Shown here piece by piece: positions 17,041 to 26,378 of a DNA stretch of 64,000 bases. The position numbers were made by a program, and so were the translations under genes. Under the pieces are notes generated by a model that worked only from the letters and a program-made list of their open reading frames with translations, ran no database searches and was not told the DNA's origin. This DNA is from Bacteroidota bacterium (lineage in GTDB: Bacteria > Bacteroidota > Bacteroidia > Chitinophagales > JADIYW01). The DNA lies in assembly GCA_963169645.1 (NCBI GenBank), contig CAUJCO010000014.1, positions 67,001 to 131,000 on the forward strand, read 5' to 3'. The first letter of the stretch is position 1. Each line of letters begins with the position of its first letter.

Positions 17041-18441
17041 TTAGCCTAATAATGTTGCTTTTACAGTATCCAATAAATCAATAACGGAATGTCTGTCTTT
17101 TGCTTGTCCATACACGCGTAAAACAGGTTCTGTTCCGCTGGCACGAATCATTGTCCATGCACCATCCGGCAAGAAATATTTCCAACCATCGATATCTTCT
17201 CTACGTTCAATGGTATATTTTCCAAATTGTTGATATGCGTTGCTTTTACAGTTGGCAATCACTTTTTGTTTTACTTCTTCTGTGATGTGTAAGTCATATC
17301 GGTCATAATCAAATGTACCCACTACATCATACACTTCTTGAATCAGTTCTTTAATTGATTTTCCTGTTTTAGCCATAAATTCCATCAACACCAACGCCAT
17401 CCAAACGCCATCACGTTCCGGAATATGTCCTTTAATCGCAATTCCTCCACTTTCTTCACCACCAACTAATACATCTTCCTGTATCATTATCTCACAAACA
17501 TACTTAAAGCCAACCGGTGTTACTTCACAAGGTAAACCATACGCATCGCATAAGATTTTTACTTTATCAGAAACTGTAAATGAAATAACAACTTTACCCG
17601 ACAACCCTTTGTATTTATGTAGATAATGAATCAGCAATAAAATGACATGATGTGAATCGATAAAATTTCCTTCGTTATCATAGCAACCAATTCTATCAGC
17701 ATCACCATCATTCGCAAAACCAAATTCGATGTCCGTAGAGTGTTTAATTAACTCCGAGAATTCTAATAAATTTTTATGTAAAGGCTCCGGAGCTTGCCCA
17801 TTAAATCCCGGATTTTCTTCGCAATGTAAAAACACTAAATTATCCGGCAATAAACGACGCGTAATTTTTTGTCCTGCACCGTACATTGCATCATATCCAA
17901 AAACCATCCCCGAATGGCGAATCGCATTCATATCAAAAGACGACTCTACGTGATTAAAATACATCGTTTCTAAATCAACATATTTTAATTGTCCGTTTTT
18001 TTGTAATTCATCTAATGTAATAGAAGGAATATCCGATTTTTCCGGAATTAAGGCTTCCACTTTTGCAATATCTGCCGGTGTGGTTGGTCCGCCATAATTA
18101 GATTTTAATTTAAAACCATTATAGCTTGGTGGATTGTGTGATGCTGTAATTACAACACCTGCAGTTGCATCTAATTTTACACAGGCTAATGATATCATTG
18201 GTGTGGAGCAAATACCTTTATGTGCTATTACTTTTACACCTTCGTTGCACATTACTTTAATGGCGGTTTCCACAAAAAGTGGTCCGGCAAAACGGCAATC
18301 ATGTCCGATGACAATGGATGGATTATCAGAGATAGATTTCACCCAGATTGCCGTTGCTTTCGCTACGCGAGCCACATTGTCTGTTGTAAATTCTTGTGCA
18401 ATGATGGCTCTCCAACCATCTGTACCAAACTTAATTTGCAT
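17041..18441 (-). CDS. Phosphoglucomutase/phosphomannomutase family protein
   Basis: A 466-residue alpha-D-phosphohexomutase that interconverts hexose 1- and 6-phosphates through a phosphoserine. The four domain signatures appear in order: GTDGWRAIIAQEF at the start, the phosphoserine loop VVITASHNPPSYNGFK, the metal loop FANDGDADRIG, the sugar-binding loop VGGEESGG, and the phosphate-binding loop RASGTEPVLRVY. Whether glucose, mannose or glucosamine phosphates are preferred cannot be judged. Product would feed polysaccharide and nucleotide-sugar synthesis. It is the first gene of a likely two-gene operon with purD. Confidence 0.94.
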   Translation of the reverse strand: MQIKFGTDGWRAIIAQEFTTDNVARVAKATAIWVKSISDNPSIVIGHDCRFAGPLFVETAIKVMCNEGVKVIAHKGICSTPMISLACVKLDATAGVVITASHNPPSYNGFKLKSNYGGPTTPADIAKVEALIPEKSDIPSITLDELQKNGQLKYVDLETMYFNHVESSFDMNAIRHSGMVFGYDAMYGAGQKITRRLLPDNLVFLHCEENPGFNGQAPEPLHKNLLEFSELIKHSTDIEFGFANDGDADRIGCYDNEGNFIDSHHVILLLIHYLHKYKGLSGKVVISFTVSDKVKILCDAYGLPCEVTPVGFKYVCEIMIQEDVLVGGEESGGIAIKGHIPERDGVWMALVLMEFMAKTGKSIKELIQEVYDVVGTFDYDRYDLHITEEVKQKVIANCKSNAYQQFGKYTIERREDIDGWKYFLPDGAWTMIRASGTEPVLRVYGQAKDRHSVIDLLDTVKATLLG

Positions 18442-18544
18442 AGTAAAATTTTGAGTTTCAAAAGTACGAAAAGAATAGAATAAAACGGCGAAACCGCTTT
18501 TAAAATTCCAAATACTAAATAAAAAATGCCGAATACTAAGTAGG

Positions 18545-18577
18545 TTGAATGTACTAGTATTATTGGATATACATTTG
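18545..18577 (+). promoter_or_regulatory. Probable promoter of the lipoprotein gene
   Basis: TTG at 18545-18547 and TACATTTG (TAnnTTTG) at 18570-18577, with a 22-nt spacer. The start codon at 18598 implies a leader of roughly 14 nt. Confidence 0.55.
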
Positions 18578-18597
18578 AACCATCAAAAACAAAAAAA

Positions 18598-19077
18598 ATG
18601 CAAAAAGTATTTTTATTAATGTTAACAATTAGCACCTTATTGAGTGCCTGTAAAAAAGATAAAGTAAATGGTGGTAATATGTCGTATAAAGTAGATGGCA
18701 CTTTAGTAACTACTAAGTCACACAATGCGAGCTATGGCAACCTTTTACCCGCTTTTATGACTACCAATATTACCAGTAGCATGCATACCGATAAGCGAAC
18801 CATCAATATAAATATAAATGCCGTAAAAACAGGCACCTATAATTTTGTAAGCAATACCTCAACCGCCAATACTGCCTACGGCTTTTACTATCCGGATTAT
18901 TTTGATTTTGGTGGTGATGCTTTCGCATTTAAAACCGGAAATATAGAGATTACTGCTATTGATACTATTGCCAAAACGTTTTCTGCTACATTTTCAGGCA
19001 CAGCAAAGGTTGCAGATGGCAGAATGGTTACTATTACGGAAGGAATAGTAACAAACGCTACCCTAACAAGATTCTAA
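18598..19077 (+). CDS. Small lipoprotein of unknown function
   Basis: A 159-residue protein with a lipoprotein signal peptide: MQKVFLLMLTISTLLSAC, lipidated Cys18, followed by KKDK. The mature part is beta-rich (GNMSYKVDGTLVTT, a run of IDTIAKTFSATFSGTAK, ending VTITEGIVTNATLTRF). This resembles the small Bacteroidota lipoproteins often labelled DUF6252, though the assignment is tentative. The absence of an Asp at +2 leaves the sorting destination open. It is monocistronic, with its own promoter and a terminator shared with the convergent receptor gene. Confidence 0.75.
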   Translation: MQKVFLLMLTISTLLSACKKDKVNGGNMSYKVDGTLVTTKSHNASYGNLLPAFMTTNITSSMHTDKRTINININAVKTGTYNFVSNTSTANTAYGFYYPDYFDFGGDAFAFKTGNIEITAIDTIAKTFSATFSGTAKVADGRMVTITEGIVTNATLTRF

Positions 19078-19093
19078 TCAACATTAAAAAAAT

Positions 19094-19136
19094 TAGAATT
19101 GGTGAATAAATTAGTTGCCACCAATTCTATTTTTTT
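19094..19136. terminator. Bidirectional terminator between the lipoprotein and receptor genes
   Basis: An 11-bp stem, TAGAATTGGTG (19094-19104) and CACCAATTCTA (19119-19129), followed by seven T on the plus strand and preceded by seven A. The right arm encodes the last residues of the convergent minus-strand receptor. Confidence 0.85.
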
Positions 19137-21543
19137 CTTCTTCATTACTTTTTTGCAAGCGTGTGTTTTGGAATTTTTTTCCTTTTTGAAAATTATAGGT
19201 TACACTCAACACAAAAAAGCGGGAACTCCATTTATTTTTAGTGCTGGATTTTACGTTAAAAAAATCGGTATCGTAAGAGACGTTTTTAGTGGCGAATAAG
19301 TCATTTCCGGCAATTCGTATCCGTAATTTCTTATTAAAAAATGTTTTAGAAACAGACACATTAACCATGCCATCACTTTTCATAATATCCGTTGCATCAA
19401 GGTGTGGAGAAGTATAAAATGCAAATACATTAATAGCAAAATCTTTCGGTAAGATAAACGTATTATCCATTGAAATATGAAACTTATGCGATGTTACTTT
19501 AAACGGTGAATTATTGACAATAGAATTGTATTTGAAAAAAGTATATTGTGCCGAATACGAAATCACCCACCATTTGAACAATTCTTTATTGACATTTACA
19601 CCGATATTTAAGTTGTTGCGTACTTTAAAATTTGACGCTCTATAGGTGGAAATTTTTGTGCTGTCATCCTGAAAAATTAAGTGCGTATAATTGTTATTCA
19701 AATTTTCATGTCCGATGAAAAAGCTATAGGCGTTTTTAAAAGTATAAGTAAACTCAGTAATGTTGGCATATTGTGGTTTCAAATTTTCATTACCAGTCCA
19801 AATAGAATATGGACTCAAATAAAATTGAAATGGATTCAAATCGTTGTAATCCGGTCGTTTTATTTTTCTGCTAAAGTTGATATTTACACTGTGTTTTTCG
19901 CCAATATTCTTTTGTATAAACAAGCTTGGAAAGAAATCGACATAATGGCGTTTTACCAATGTTTGCAAGGTGTATGAGCGTTGGTTGGTGTTGGTTTGTT
20001 CAATGCGCAATCCCAAATTAGTGCTCCAACCTTTGTTCCAGTTTTTACTCCAAGTCCCATACAATGCATTGATATTTTCTATGTATTGAAATTTATTTGA
20101 CTTAGTAGAATCCAGCACATACGAGTTGCCAATAAGATTTTTATATTGAATATCGTTGGTGGTTTTTGTCCACGTAAATTTTGCACCAACTTCAATCGAA
20201 TGTTCTTTTTTGAGTGGTTTACTGTAATTTAATTGAGTCGTGTGCAAATGCACTATATACGGATTATCTTGTACAAAATCAGAATGCGGAATAGGTTTTT
20301 CGTTCGATAAAGAATCCAAAAATGCCGTGTTTAAATGGCTGTTCGTATAAAGATTAGAATACGTGTAATCGTATATCAATTCAATTACACTACCAATGCT
20401 ATCCAATTTACCTCTATAATTAAAATTCACGGATGGATTGATGCCTTTACCGGAAGAGAGATTGAGGGTTTCTTGGATAGAATTGATTTGTTCAGCAATG
20501 CGAATATTATCGAATATATTAAGCGTTGATGTGGCTGTATGTGGATTTCTAAATTGAAAAACTTCCGCACCTATTCCAATAGCATGATTATCATTTATAG
20601 CATATTTCAATGTCAAATTTCCATAGTGATTGATAAATTTATTTTTATCAAAACTACGTTCATCATACCGTATAATGGTGCTATCCGATGTAAAATCGCG
20701 CTGAAAGCGATTGCGTTGATAATTATTATTATACCCAAAATTATAATTTGTGCTAAGTGTAATTTTTTTATGATGCATGTTGATATTAAAACCCATGTCT
20801 GTACTGGCATATTCGTTTTGTCTGTAATTCACAAACACTGAACCATTCACACCTGTATTTAAATTAGATTTTAGCTGAATTTCCAACACACCACCTTTCG
20901 ATTCTGCATCGTATTTTGCAGATGGATTGCTTACTACATCAATCTTTTTCACATTGGAACTTTGAATCGACTTTAATAAATTTGCTAACTGTTCTGCATT
21001 CAATTGTTCCACTTTCCCATTAATCATCACTTGCACATCACTCTTTCCGTTGATGCGAATTTGGTCGTTGCCACTCACCGTTACTCCGGGAACAGAACGC
21101 AATAAATCCAGCACATTTTCGCCACTTGCTTTAGCACTATTTTCTACATTATATACTATTCTGTCTGCCTTGCGTTCGATAGTAGGTTTTAATCCGGAAA
21201 TCTCAACACCAGAAAGTATATTATCCATCAATTGCAATGCAATCGAACCAATATCTACATTGGTTGTTCCATCTAGTTGTATTGCTTGGATAGTATCAAT
21301 CTTATAACCGACAAAAAGCACTTCTAAGAAATAAATTCCTTGCTCCACATTTGGAATAGAGAATTTACCGGAACTATCGGTTGTTGTTCCATTTATATAG
21401 CTTGGATTATCGGATTTATGCAATAAAATATTAGCAAATTCAACGGGCTTTTTTTGTTCATCTATTATTATTCCGTATATGGAATTGTTACAGAATGCAA
21501 CAAAACTAAATAGCAATAATACACACGTTAGTACAAGATGCAT
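19111..21543 (-). CDS. TonB-dependent receptor-like outer membrane protein
   Basis: An 810-residue outer membrane protein. A signal peptide (MHLVLTCVLLLFSFVAF) is followed by a carboxypeptidase regulatory-like domain (GIIIDEQKKPVEFANILLH to about residue 100). Next is a plug with ENVLDLLRSVPGVTVSGNDQIRINGKS and VKKIDVVSNPSAKYDAES, then a large beta-barrel with alternating aromatic strands. It belongs to the outer membrane beta-barrel (OMP_b-brl_3) branch of TonB-dependent receptors rather than SusC, since the SusC length and signature are absent. The ligand is unknown: no SusD partner, sigma/anti-sigma pair or metal-binding gene is adjacent. The last residues are rich in charge (KSNEEEKNRIGGN), an unusual end for a barrel. 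Confidence 0.88.
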   Translation of the reverse strand: MHLVLTCVLLLFSFVAFCNNSIYGIIIDEQKKPVEFANILLHKSDNPSYINGTTTDSSGKFSIPNVEQGIYFLEVLFVGYKIDTIQAIQLDGTTNVDIGSIALQLMDNILSGVEISGLKPTIERKADRIVYNVENSAKASGENVLDLLRSVPGVTVSGNDQIRINGKSDVQVMINGKVEQLNAEQLANLLKSIQSSNVKKIDVVSNPSAKYDAESKGGVLEIQLKSNLNTGVNGSVFVNYRQNEYASTDMGFNINMHHKKITLSTNYNFGYNNNYQRNRFQRDFTSDSTIIRYDERSFDKNKFINHYGNLTLKYAINDNHAIGIGAEVFQFRNPHTATSTLNIFDNIRIAEQINSIQETLNLSSGKGINPSVNFNYRGKLDSIGSVIELIYDYTYSNLYTNSHLNTAFLDSLSNEKPIPHSDFVQDNPYIVHLHTTQLNYSKPLKKEHSIEVGAKFTWTKTTNDIQYKNLIGNSYVLDSTKSNKFQYIENINALYGTWSKNWNKGWSTNLGLRIEQTNTNQRSYTLQTLVKRHYVDFFPSLFIQKNIGEKHSVNINFSRKIKRPDYNDLNPFQFYLSPYSIWTGNENLKPQYANITEFTYTFKNAYSFFIGHENLNNNYTHLIFQDDSTKISTYRASNFKVRNNLNIGVNVNKELFKWWVISYSAQYTFFKYNSIVNNSPFKVTSHKFHISMDNTFILPKDFAINVFAFYTSPHLDATDIMKSDGMVNVSVSKTFFNKKLRIRIAGNDLFATKNVSYDTDFFNVKSSTKNKWSSRFFVLSVTYNFQKGKKFQNTRLQKSNEEEKNRIGGN

Positions 21544-21731
21544 AGTTTTATTTTAGATAAAATCAGTATCTAAGTTGTGTTACTTATTACACTTTGGTAT
21601 GTTATTTTTTTTATGGTGTAATTGGCAATGCTGCTATCAAGTGTCATCAACCGAAATTTTTATGGGTATTTATTAACATATTAGTATAGTTTTTTGATGG
21701 GTAAATATAAAATCAAGCGTATTTTTACAGC

Positions 21732-22379
21732 ATGTTAGATACGTACAGACATCAAGGGTTACGAAAAAGATTGGTACAAGAATTGAAAGAATTAGGCATT
21801 AAAGATTGGAATGTATTGAATGCAATAGAGAAAATTCCAAGGCATTTTTTTATAGAATCTGCTTTTGAAGATGATGCTTATGAAAATAAACCTTTCCCGA
21901 TAGAAAGAGGTCAAACTATTTCCAATCCATATACGGTTGCATATCAAACAGAATTATTAGAGGTAAAAGCCGGCGATAAAATATTAGAGATCGGCACCGG
22001 TTCCGGCTACCAAGCAGCAGTTTTGGCAACCTTACAAGCTCAAGTGTACACCATCGAACGACATCAACCTTTATCTACTAAAGCAAAAATATTGTTTACG
22101 CAATTAGGCTATCCAAATATCCAAACTTTTTATGGTGATGGTTTTAAAGGATTACCACAACAAGCACCGTTTGATAAAATTTTAATTACCGCAGCCGCAC
22201 CCGAAATTCCTAAACAATTATTGGTACAACTTAAAATTGGCGGTTGCATGGTATTACCATTTGGAAAAGGCGATATACAAGAAATGTTAAAGATTGTTCG
22301 TTTAGATAAAAATGAATTTGAGAAAGAAACATTTTCAACATTTACCTTTGTGCCGATGTTAAAAGGAATCGAAGATTAA
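21732..22379 (+). CDS. pcm: Protein-L-isoaspartate O-methyltransferase
   Basis: A 215-residue PCMT. It methylates isoaspartyl residues formed by protein ageing, starting their repair. Motifs are the substrate-side GQTISNPYTVAYQTELL, the AdoMet-binding ILEIGTGSGYQAAVL, VYTIERHQPL (acidic end of strand 2), and GDGFKGLPQQAPFDKILITAAA. The C-terminal GGCMVLPFGKG is also conserved. Cytosolic. The next gene starts 18 nt downstream, so the two probably form an operon. Confidence 0.95.
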   Translation: MLDTYRHQGLRKRLVQELKELGIKDWNVLNAIEKIPRHFFIESAFEDDAYENKPFPIERGQTISNPYTVAYQTELLEVKAGDKILEIGTGSGYQAAVLATLQAQVYTIERHQPLSTKAKILFTQLGYPNIQTFYGDGFKGLPQQAPFDKILITAAAPEIPKQLLVQLKIGGCMVLPFGKGDIQEMLKIVRLDKNEFEKETFSTFTFVPMLKGIED

Positions 22380-22397
22380 TATTTAAAAAGATACAGA

Positions 22398-23723
22398 ATG
22401 AAAAGAATTCAACACATTACACTTTTAGTTGCATTGATTAGTTTACACAGCTTTGCATTGGCACAAAAAACAATATCCAAAAGTAAATTTGATGAATTAT
22501 GGAATAAAGCAGATAGCAGTAATAAAGCAGGCAACCATCATTCCATTACAAAAAGCTTGAATGCAGCAGAACAAGAAAAAATTAATGCCATCGACGTAAA
22601 AGAAAAAAAAGCAGTAAACCCAAATTATAAACCGATTGACACGTCCAATCTGGAAATGTTTTCAACCAAACCAATTGTGAAAGGAGCATCCGGAAAAGAA
22701 AATATCCAACCGAAACAAGCCAAAATTATTTTGCCGGAAAAAACAAAAACAACCGATAAAAAAGCAGCAGAAACAGCCAAGAAAATAGTTACCGAGACGA
22801 AACCAATCATAAAAGAAACGAAACCTGTTGTTCCTGAAAAGAATATTGAAATCAATAAAAATACAAAACCAACATCAGCAGCACCAACAACCACATCAAC
22901 GACAAAAAAATCGGAAGATTTTTCGACAAAACAGATTGTAAAAGGAAAAACTATAGAGGCAACACCTCAACCAAAATCAACTCCGAAATACAAAATTGAC
23001 ACCACAAAAGATTATAGAAATTTCACTTTTGACACAAAACCAATTATCAACAACAATGCTTCGTACACCAGAAAAGATGAGCCATTGCCAAAATCAAAAA
23101 TGCAAATAGACGAAGAGATTCCGGTGAACAGAATGCCGAATAACACGAACATTGGAAAAGATAATGCATTCCTAAAAGAAGCGTATGCCTCTTACGATCG
23201 CGAAGCAGATTCTTTGCATTCTGCCAATAAAAAACGATTGGACAGCATCATGCAAGCCTTAAATATTAAAGTTCCTGTTGTTATCAATCCGACAGAATAC
23301 ATTGATATTTTTGTGAGTGGCGGCGGCACTTTAAAAGACAACAACTCCAAACAATACGACCGAATTTTTATTCAAAATTCCGGTTTGATACAACGTGAAT
23401 ACAAAACAAAAAATGCCGGTGTGCAACGTTTGGAAAAGAAAATATCGAAAGATGAATTAAGCAAGTTAGCTCAATATATTGTAGATATGGGTTTCTTGGA
23501 TTTTGCAGCTGAATACGATTGTGCAGATGATAACACATCGTGCAACCAACGTTTTAGCAAAATGCCTTCGCTTGTTCCGTTAGAAATGACATTGAGTGTG
23601 GGCCAACGCAAAAACAGCATTAAAGTAAGTATTTATGCACCCGAAACAGAAGGCAACTTAGTAGGTTATCCAACTAATTTAGAAAAAATAATGAAAGCTA
23701 TTTATACGATAGTAGAAAAATAA
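22398..23723 (+). CDS. Exported lysine/threonine-rich protein of unknown function
   Basis: A 441-residue protein with a signal peptide (ITLLVALISLHSFALA, cut before Q). Residues about 60-230 are low-complexity, rich in Lys, Thr, Pro and Glu. They carry three related short segments: MFSTKPIVKG (87-96), DFSTKQIVKG (174-183) and TFDTKPIINN (210-219). The C-terminal part (about 285-441) looks folded: IDIFVSGGGTLKDNNSK, IFIQNSGLIQREY, and two cysteines in YDCADDNTSC. I do not recognise the family. The layout suggests an envelope-anchored linker with a C-terminal domain. It follows pcm by 18 nt. Confidence 0.75.
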   Translation: MKRIQHITLLVALISLHSFALAQKTISKSKFDELWNKADSSNKAGNHHSITKSLNAAEQEKINAIDVKEKKAVNPNYKPIDTSNLEMFSTKPIVKGASGKENIQPKQAKIILPEKTKTTDKKAAETAKKIVTETKPIIKETKPVVPEKNIEINKNTKPTSAAPTTTSTTKKSEDFSTKQIVKGKTIEATPQPKSTPKYKIDTTKDYRNFTFDTKPIINNNASYTRKDEPLPKSKMQIDEEIPVNRMPNNTNIGKDNAFLKEAYASYDREADSLHSANKKRLDSIMQALNIKVPVVINPTEYIDIFVSGGGTLKDNNSKQYDRIFIQNSGLIQREYKTKNAGVQRLEKKISKDELSKLAQYIVDMGFLDFAAEYDCADDNTSCNQRFSKMPSLVPLEMTLSVGQRKNSIKVSIYAPETEGNLVGYPTNLEKIMKAIYTIVEK

Positions 23724-23730
23724 ATCGACC

Positions 23731-25389
23731 TTAATTCAACAAACGTTTGGCGTTTTCAATTGCCTCTTTTGGCGGATTATTTCCGCTCAACATGACGGCT
23801 AATTCGTGCAAGCGTTCGTTGCCTGACAGCGTTTTTATTTCTGTAAATGTTTTCTCTTTTTCGTGATTTTTGAACACAAAAAAATGTTTACTCGCTTTGG
23901 CTGCTACTTGCGGTAAATGTGTAATGGAAATTACCTGATGTTTTTTGCCTAATGCTCTTAAAATATTACCTACTTTTTGAGCCACTTCGCCGGAAATTCC
24001 GGTATCTATCTCGTCAAATATCAACGTAGGCAACGTAGTTGTTTCAGCAACTAAACTTTTTATAGCCAACATCAAGCGTGATTTTTCGCCACCACTTCCA
24101 ACTTCATCTAATGGTTGTGCTGTTGTGCCTTTATTAGCAGAAAAAAGCAATCGTATTTCATCTATACCGTAAGCATTTAACGGTGCTGTGTTGTTCACTT
24201 TTTGTTCCAATTGTATAAAACCAAACGGCATACCTAAATCTGCCAGCAAGCCGGTTACTTTACTTTCGGCCGTTTTAATTTTTTCACTTCTATTTTTAGA
24301 AATGCGTTGTGCAGTAGCCAACAAATCAGCATGTTCTTTTGTAAGCTCATTTTCCAATCGCATTATTTCATCTGTTGAGTTGGTAAATGCCGCCACTTTT
24401 TGTTGCAAATCGGTTTGAATATCAATTAAATCTTGCACTGTTGCTACGTGGTGTTTTTGCAAGAGTTTGTTGATGTTGGATTGCTTTTCTGATAGTTCTT
24501 GCACGCGTTCTTCGTTGTATTCTGTAGCATCCGCTATGTTGTTTATTTGGCGTGTAATGCTTTTCAGTTCATCATTAATCGACACTAATTTTTCGTGCAT
24601 TTCCAATATCGTTGGATGAAAATCCGTGAGCTGTCCGATTTGTTTATTTGCTTGCAATAATTGGCTCAACGCAGCATACTCATTTCCATCTATCAAATGA
24701 AAGGATTCTGCTAAATTGCGTTTTATAACTTCTGCATTTTGTAATAAACCTACTTCGTGTTCTATACTTTCATATTCATCTGCATCTAGTTTCGCTTCTT
24801 CTAATTCATTTAGTTGAAATGAAATAAAGTCGAATTCTTTTTGCAAACGAATTTGCGTTTCTTGCAGTTGATGTAAGCGAGTTTGTTTTTGTATATATTG
24901 ATGATATTGTATTTGATAGGATTTTACAATATTACTTTGTTTACACAACTCATCTAATATCTCACAAAAGAAATATTTATCTAATAAATTTTGTGTTTCG
25001 CCTTGTGCGTATATATCTACTAATTGTTCTGTTAAAGCACGAAGCACTTCTAACGTAACAGGTGAATCATTAATAAATGCTCGCGATTTTCCGGATGTAT
25101 TTATTTCTCTTCGGATGATTGTTTCATCTTCATACTCTAAATTATTTTCTTCAAAGAAATTTTTCAACGAATAAGGTTGGATATGAAATACAGCTTCTAT
25201 TAAACATTTTTCACACGCATCACGCAACACATGGCTATCTGCACGTTTTCCTAAAATCAAATTTAAAGCACCTAACAAAATAGACTTTCCGGCTCCGGTT
25301 TCGCCAGTGATAATATTGAGTTGAGCATCGAATTGAATATCGACGGTTTCAATAATGGCATAATTCTTTATGGAAAGCGATTGTAACAC
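23731..25389 (-). CDS. recN: DNA repair protein RecN
   Basis: A 552-residue SMC-like ATPase of double-strand break repair. It has the N-terminal Walker A ITGETGAGKSILLGALN, long central coiled coils (about 150-350), the ABC signature EVGSGGEKSRLMLAIKSL, and Walker B LIFDEIDTGISGEVAQKVG. Length and the N-terminal SIKNYAIIE are typical. It is the last gene of the minus-strand cluster bamD-rpoZ-coaBC-DUF4835-recN, an arrangement seen in many Bacteroidota. It converges with the lysine-rich gene, with only 7 nt between stops. Confidence 0.96.
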   Translation of the reverse strand: MLQSLSIKNYAIIETVDIQFDAQLNIITGETGAGKSILLGALNLILGKRADSHVLRDACEKCLIEAVFHIQPYSLKNFFEENNLEYEDETIIRREINTSGKSRAFINDSPVTLEVLRALTEQLVDIYAQGETQNLLDKYFFCEILDELCKQSNIVKSYQIQYHQYIQKQTRLHQLQETQIRLQKEFDFISFQLNELEEAKLDADEYESIEHEVGLLQNAEVIKRNLAESFHLIDGNEYAALSQLLQANKQIGQLTDFHPTILEMHEKLVSINDELKSITRQINNIADATEYNEERVQELSEKQSNINKLLQKHHVATVQDLIDIQTDLQQKVAAFTNSTDEIMRLENELTKEHADLLATAQRISKNRSEKIKTAESKVTGLLADLGMPFGFIQLEQKVNNTAPLNAYGIDEIRLLFSANKGTTAQPLDEVGSGGEKSRLMLAIKSLVAETTTLPTLIFDEIDTGISGEVAQKVGNILRALGKKHQVISITHLPQVAAKASKHFFVFKNHEKEKTFTEIKTLSGNERLHELAVMLSGNNPPKEAIENAKRLLN

Positions 25390-25445
25390 ATCGTAAAATT
25401 AAGCTTTACGAATTAAGATTTATGATTTTGAAGTAGAAAAATTAC

Positions 25446-26378
25446 TTAATTTTTTCCAATCTGTTTGTATTTATCCGCATTAGTCGGATCTAAGGCTGAA
25501 AGCATTTGAACGGCAATAGCGCGTTCACTCATATCACTTTTAGAATAGATATTGATTAATTCAGCACTTTTTGCATTAAAGAAAATACGCATCGGTAATA
25601 AATTCGGATTATCGGAATTTACATTTTGCAATAAGGTTAGTGCTGAGGTAATGGTCATTCTTCCTTGAGCAGCATCGCCGTACATTCTATCCAAACCATT
25701 CAGATGATACGTAAAAAATGCATTTCTAAAATCTTTATATCTCGGATTTATCCAAGAATCAATCAATACATATCTATTAATGGTTCCGGTAGTAAAACTA
25801 ATGCCGCCATCAAACGGATTCCAACCTTTATATCTTGATTTTTCGTTGGCAGGTACGTTGTTTACTACGGTTAATGCCTTTTGGAAATAAGGTGTTCCAC
25901 CCTCTTTACTAAAACTTTCGTAATCACATCCAATAATCATATAGGCATAATATGCCAACAAAGAAGTTAGGTGCGTTACATATCCGTTATCCGTATAATC
26001 TAAATTTTGCAAATCGGCATAATTGAAATCGAATGTCTTATCTTGAACATTCAAAATCATGGAATTCAAATTCGTATTAAATATCGGACGTTGTGATTGT
26101 ATGATAGCACTTGCTTTGTACTCGCCTTCTGTTGGTATTTCTGTTATATTAATAATGATATTACATTTAATACGCTCTATTTCTTTATAGTTATCATTGG
26201 TCCATTTACGGCCGTTCATAAATTCGCGAATAAAATTTTCCATATTCACAAATACTTGCGGATCGACATTTTGATTTTTGGGTGCATTAATGGAAACGGA
26301 ACATTCTAACTCTTGAGCATTTGCGGAATGAAGTAGCAAACAAAAGAAAGTAGTAAGGAATAATGCTATTTTTTTCAT
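25446..26378 (-). CDS. DUF4835 family exported protein (PorD-like)
   Basis: A 310-residue protein with a signal peptide (KKIALFLTTFFCLLLHSANA). The mature start ELECSVSINAPKNQN and the segments FIREFMNGRKWTND and INITEIP are typical of DUF4835, a Bacteroidota-specific periplasmic family. Members are often annotated as the type IX secretion protein PorD; I hold this name as probable, not shown. Its start overlaps the coaBC stop by 4 nt (ATGA), so expression is coupled. The window also holds two proteins with T9SS sorting domains. Confidence 0.82.
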   Translation of the reverse strand: MKKIALFLTTFFCLLLHSANAQELECSVSINAPKNQNVDPQVFVNMENFIREFMNGRKWTNDNYKEIERIKCNIIINITEIPTEGEYKASAIIQSQRPIFNTNLNSMILNVQDKTFDFNYADLQNLDYTDNGYVTHLTSLLAYYAYMIIGCDYESFSKEGGTPYFQKALTVVNNVPANEKSRYKGWNPFDGGISFTTGTINRYVLIDSWINPRYKDFRNAFFTYHLNGLDRMYGDAAQGRMTITSALTLLQNVNSDNPNLLPMRIFFNAKSAELINIYSKSDMSERAIAVQMLSALDPTNADKYKQIGKN

